NCBI GenBank assembly: GCA_017421905.1
Contig: JAFOHH010000057.1
Location: 1-9,200 of the forward strand
Direction of reading: 5' to 3'
Origin: Clostridia bacterium
GTDB taxonomy: Bacteria; Bacillota; Clostridia; Christensenellales; Borkfalkiaceae
Length of the DNA stretch: 9,200 nucleotides
Shown here: piece by piece, positions 6,964-9,200 of the stretch
How the letters are laid out: each line of letters opens with the position of its first letter
How positions within the stretch are numbered: the first letter of the stretch is position 1
Position numbers and translations under genes: made by a program
The notes under the pieces: generated by a model
What the model saw: only the letters and a program-made list of their open reading frames with translations
Told to the model about the DNA's origin: nothing
The model's database searches: none

Positions 6964-7028
6964 TTTGCAGCTTTATTAGGGCTTGCAACGCGCTCTTTTT
7001 TCTTATAAATAGAATATTTCCATTCCGT

Positions 7029-7062
7029 GCGGTAGAGCCTTCTCTACCGCTTTTTATTTTTT
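7029..7062 (+). terminator. Strong intrinsic terminator after spoIVA
   Basis: A perfect 9-bp stem, GCGGTAGAG (7029-7037) with CTCTACCGC (7042-7050), closes a CCTT loop and is followed by TTTTTATTTTTT. It ends spoIVA transcription ahead of the GH32 promoter. The 65 bases between the spoIVA stop and this stem hold no gene. Confidence 0.95.
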
Positions 7063-7065
7063 AGG

Positions 7066-7090
7066 AATTTTCATAAAAATATTGAAAATT
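7066..7090 (+). promoter_or_regulatory. Inverted repeat overlapping the GH32 promoter -35 (possible operator)
   Basis: Perfect 8-bp arms, AATTTTCA (7066-7073) and TGAAAATT (7083-7090), flank a 9-bp centre. The right arm covers most of the -35 box. The position suits a sugar-responsive repressor, but the repeat is AT-only apart from one pair, so chance is a real alternative. Confidence 0.35.
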
Positions 7091-7110
7091 TTCCGTGCCT
7101 GATATATAAT
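7082..7110 (+). promoter_or_regulatory. Sigma-A promoter of the GH32 gene
   Basis: TTGAAA (7082-7087) and TATAAT (7105-7110) are 17 bp apart. Transcription would start near 7117, giving a leader of about 31 bases. No catabolite-responsive (cre) site was recognised here. Confidence 0.85.
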
Positions 7111-7133
7111 GTTTACAGAGATGTTTATCAAGT

Positions 7134-7139
7134 AAGGAG
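7134..7139 (+). promoter_or_regulatory. Ribosome binding site that decides the GH32 start
   Basis: AAGGAG stands 8 bases before ATG 7148 but only 2 bases before ATG 7142. The second ATG is therefore the likely start, and the product begins MNPLSYY. Confidence 0.8.
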
Positions 7140-7147
7140 AAATGGAT

Positions 7148-8617
7148 ATGAACCCTCTTTCTTATTATCAAGCAATTGTTACCGAACAATCTGAACAGGT
7201 AAAAGAACAATACCGTCCACGCTATCATTTTACCGCACCCTGCGGTTTTATCAATGACCCCAACGGCTTTACCGTGTATAATGGAAAGTTTCAGCTGTTC
7301 TACCAATGCCGCTACGAGGGCGTGGTTGGTTGGGGGCATGCAGAAAGTGCCGATTTAATACACTTTACCCACCTTCCGCTTGCCGTTTTTCCCGGCGAAG
7401 TGTACGATAAGGACGGCTGCTGGTCGGGCGGTGCAATGGAAAAGGACGGTAAACTGTATATCCTATATACCGGTCAAACCAACGCCACTCAAACCGCACC
7501 CCAACACGAGGTGCAATGCCTTGCCGTTTCCGAAGATGGCGGCATAACCTTCCGCAAAATAGAAAGCAATCCCGTAATCGTTCCCGAGCAAATGACGGGC
7601 GATTTTTCCACCTCCGATTTCCGCGATCCTTCCGTTTGGAAGCACGGCGATAGCTACTATACCGTTGTCGGCAACAGTAAAAATTCGGCGTGGAAGGGAC
7701 AAGCGCAACTTTTTACTTCTAAGGATCTTCTTTCTTGGCAATACGTCGGCGTAATGTACGAGGATGCATCGCTTGGCGATATGTGGGAATGCCCCTCCTT
7801 TATGCCCGTAGACGAAAATACCGATCTCCTCGTTATGTCGCCCATTGCCGTTCCCGTTTCGGGGCACGCTTACCACAATTCGCGCAGTACGGTATACCTA
7901 ATCGGCAAGCTCGATTATCAAACGGGCAAATTCACGCCGCGCAAAATTGGTGAAGTAGATTACGGCAAAGATTTCTACGCCGCTCAAATTACCAAATCGC
8001 CGCAAGGCGAGCCCACGCTTATCGCTTGGATGGCAAACTGGGGCAGGGAATATTACACCGAGCGCAATGCGGGCTTTGCCAACAACTTTACTTTACCGCG
8101 CCGTTTGCAGCTTACGGGGGATGAATTTTTACAATTCCCCGCACGGGGCGTAGAAGAGAGCTTCCACCTTTCGCAAACGAGCCAAGCTATTTTGCAAAAC
8201 GAAACCAACTCGTTTGACGGCATTAGCGGAAATTGCTGCCGCTTAAAAGTAAATGCCGATATGACCGATGCACAAACCCTTTCGGTTAAAGTGTTTGTTG
8301 GCGGCGGCTACGAAAGCGTAATTTCTTACGATAAAAATAGCGGCGTTTTAACGCTGGATACCTCCCACTCGCAATATCCCACCAATGGCGAGGATAGAGA
8401 GCGCGTAAAAGAGGGCGTTCGCACCGCACCGTTAGCCCTTTCTAAAAACCTTCTTACTCTCGATATTTTTATCGACGTCAATGCTATCGAAGTGTTTGCC
8501 GGCGCGGGCAAAATAGCGATGTCTTCTATGTCTTTTAACGATTTATCTTATACCGATATTGCTTTTTCCGCACAAGGCAAAGCAACTGTTACCGTGGAGA
8601 AATATGACTATGAATAA
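7148..8617 (+). CDS. GH32 beta-fructosidase, probably sucrose or sucrose-6-phosphate hydrolase
   Basis: The product (489 residues from the chosen ATG) is a complete glycoside hydrolase family 32 enzyme, which cleaves terminal beta-fructosyl bonds with retention. Motifs are INDPNGF with the nucleophile D37, WGHAESADLIHF, CWSGGAM (91-97), FRDPSVW with D160 as transition-state stabiliser, and WECPSF with the acid/base E214. A C-terminal beta-sandwich covers about 345-489 (LTLDIFIDVNAIEVFAG). There is no signal peptide, so it acts in the cytoplasm, which suits sucrose-6-phosphate from a PTS or imported sucrose or short fructans. No transporter, fructokinase or regulator is in the window, so the substrate cannot be chosen. 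An in-frame ATG two codons earlier (7142) is less likely because of ribosome-site spacing. Its last bases overlap the next gene. Confidence 0.94.
   Translation: MNPLSYYQAIVTEQSEQVKEQYRPRYHFTAPCGFINDPNGFTVYNGKFQLFYQCRYEGVVGWGHAESADLIHFTHLPLAVFPGEVYDKDGCWSGGAMEKDGKLYILYTGQTNATQTAPQHEVQCLAVSEDGGITFRKIESNPVIVPEQMTGDFSTSDFRDPSVWKHGDSYYTVVGNSKNSAWKGQAQLFTSKDLLSWQYVGVMYEDASLGDMWECPSFMPVDENTDLLVMSPIAVPVSGHAYHNSRSTVYLIGKLDYQTGKFTPRKIGEVDYGKDFYAAQITKSPQGEPTLIAWMANWGREYYTERNAGFANNFTLPRRLQLTGDEFLQFPARGVEESFHLSQTSQAILQNETNSFDGISGNCCRLKVNADMTDAQTLSVKVFVGGGYESVISYDKNSGVLTLDTSHSQYPTNGEDRERVKEGVRTAPLALSKNLLTLDIFIDVNAIEVFAGAGKIAMSSMSFNDLSYTDIAFSAQGKATVTVEKYDYE
8596..8599 (+). promoter_or_regulatory. Ribosome binding site of the RdgB-type gene, inside GH32
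   Basis: GGAG lies 10 bases before ATG 8610 and 4 bases before ATG 8604. The first spacing is the more usual one, so 8610 is preferred, but 8604 cannot be excluded. Confidence 0.55.
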
Positions 8618-9197
8618 TCAAAAACCCCTTCTCGTCGTTGCCAGCGGCAACGCCGCAAAACTGCGTGAAATTGCAGAAATTCTCACCGACTACACCGTAA
8701 TCTCTATGAAGCAAGCAGGCTTTACGGGCGACCCCGAGGAAACGGGGGAAACCTTTTTAGAAAACGCCTTAATCAAGGCAAAAACGGTTGCCACCGCCCT
8801 TAATCTTCCCGCCCTTGCCGACGATAGCGGTCTTTGTGTAGACGCCCTTGACGGCGCACCCGGCGTATATAGTGCGCGCTTTGCAGGTGGTCACGGCGAC
8901 GACGAGGCGAACAACGATAAGGTTCTCGACCTCTTAAAATCCGTACCCGAAGCTGAGCGCGGCGCAAAATTCTGTTCCGCCGTCGTATTATGCTATCCTA
9001 ACGGCACCTATATCAGCGGCTACGGCGAAACGCACGGCAGAATTTTGTTTGAAAGAGAAGGCACGCAGGGCTTTGGCTACGATCCGCTCTTTTTCAACGT
9101 AGACCTGCAAAAAAGCTTTGGCATTGCCACCGCTCAAGAAAAAAACGGCGTTAGCCATCGCTATCGCGCTTTAATGGATTTAAAGGGCAAGCTGTAA
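8610..9197 (+). CDS. rdgB: RdgB/HAM1-type non-canonical purine NTP pyrophosphatase
   Basis: This enzyme removes ITP, dITP and XTP by hydrolysis to the monophosphate and pyrophosphate, keeping deaminated purines out of DNA and RNA. The 195-residue product matches the family length (E. coli RdgB has 197). Motifs are VVASGNAAKLRE (9-20) for triphosphate binding, ETGETFLENALIKAK (44-58), LADDSGLCVDALDGAPGVYSARFAG with the catalytic-type D71 (69-93), TQGFGYDPLF (152-161) and KNGVSHRYRAL (178-188). The HR of the last motif is kept. The start overlaps the GH32 stop by 8 bases (14 if ATG 8604 is used), which implies cotranscription and coupled translation. An open frame extends upstream to ATG 8559, but those residues lie within the GH32 gene and fit no family N-terminus. 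Confidence 0.96.
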   Translation: MNNQKPLLVVASGNAAKLREIAEILTDYTVISMKQAGFTGDPEETGETFLENALIKAKTVATALNLPALADDSGLCVDALDGAPGVYSARFAGGHGDDEANNDKVLDLLKSVPEAERGAKFCSAVVLCYPNGTYISGYGETHGRILFEREGTQGFGYDPLFFNVDLQKSFGIATAQEKNGVSHRYRALMDLKGKL

Positions 9198-9200
9198 TGG
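9197..9200 (+). CDS. Possible start codon of a further gene, cut by the window edge
   Basis: The TAA stop of the RdgB-type gene shares its last base with an ATG at 9197-9199 (TAATG). A weak AAGGG (9183-9187) lies 9 bases upstream. Stop-start overlap of this kind is typical of coupled operon genes, and in many Firmicutes a YfcE/YsnB-type phosphoesterase follows rdgB. Only four bases are visible, so nothing can be said of the product. Confidence 0.3.

Noticed and set aside
6965..6998. A first terminator just after spoIVA (TTGCAGC / GCTTGCAA with a later T run)
   Set aside because: The stem has a bulge and the T run begins about 8 bases after it, so it is a poor intrinsic terminator; the hairpin at 7029-7062 is far better.
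7463..7876. 137-codon open frame on the - strand inside the GH32 gene
   Set aside because: It covers the GH32 catalytic motifs in antisense; long antisense frames are expected from this codon usage.
8559..8609. Upstream start for the RdgB-type protein
   Set aside because: The added residues (MLFPHKAKQL...) come from GH32 coding sequence read in another frame, do not match the family N-terminus and lack a ribosome site.

Overview
The window looks like chromosomal DNA of a spore-forming member of the Clostridia. The evidence is a clear SpoIVA with a candidate sigma-E promoter, Firmicutes-style PyrR, Der and PlsY, strong AAGGAG-type ribosome binding sites on nearly every gene, near-consensus sigma-A promoters with 17-bp spacers, and compact hairpin terminators. 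Base composition looks intermediate (not counted). The CotH/InlB-repeat surface protein would fit an uncultivated gut clostridium, for example a Christensenellales-like lineage, but that placement is a guess. Every supported gene is on the + strand and the standard genetic code is used.

Region 1 (1-2865): the 3' part of a large surface-type gene. The visible 755 residues hold one partial and five complete InlB B-type repeats, then a CotH-kinase-like domain. Four bases later comes pyrR, whose Shine-Dalgarno overlaps the cotH stop codon. A weak hairpin ends this unit. Region 2 (2896-3286): a single small gene for a 92-residue three-helix membrane protein of unknown function. It has an extended -10 promoter overlapped by an imperfect palindrome, and a very strong terminator.

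Region 3 (3306-5412): a sigma-A promoter drives der (ribosome-assembly GTPase) and plsY (glycerol-3-phosphate acyltransferase), which overlap by four bases. Region 4 (5413-7062): spoIVA, the spore-coat basement-layer ATPase. Its 60-bp leader combines a candidate sigma-E promoter with a 10-bp perfect inverted repeat whose right arm contains the spoIVA Shine-Dalgarno. Readthrough RNA from der-plsY would fold this hairpin, ending transcription or hiding the ribosome site. RNA started at the sigma-E promoter would lack the left arm and stay open. This is the most interesting signal in the window. Region 5 (7066-9200): a new sigma-A promoter with an operator-like inverted repeat drives a cytoplasmic GH32 beta-fructosidase. 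It overlaps the downstream gene for a RdgB/HAM1-type nucleotide pyrophosphatase, and a further gene may start at the window's edge.

No RNA gene, insertion sequence, CRISPR array, prophage or new multi-gene system was found. Most of the window is ordinary housekeeping and sporulation content. The points of interest are in regulatory layout and gene neighbourhood. No stretch without a gene exceeds 190 bases.
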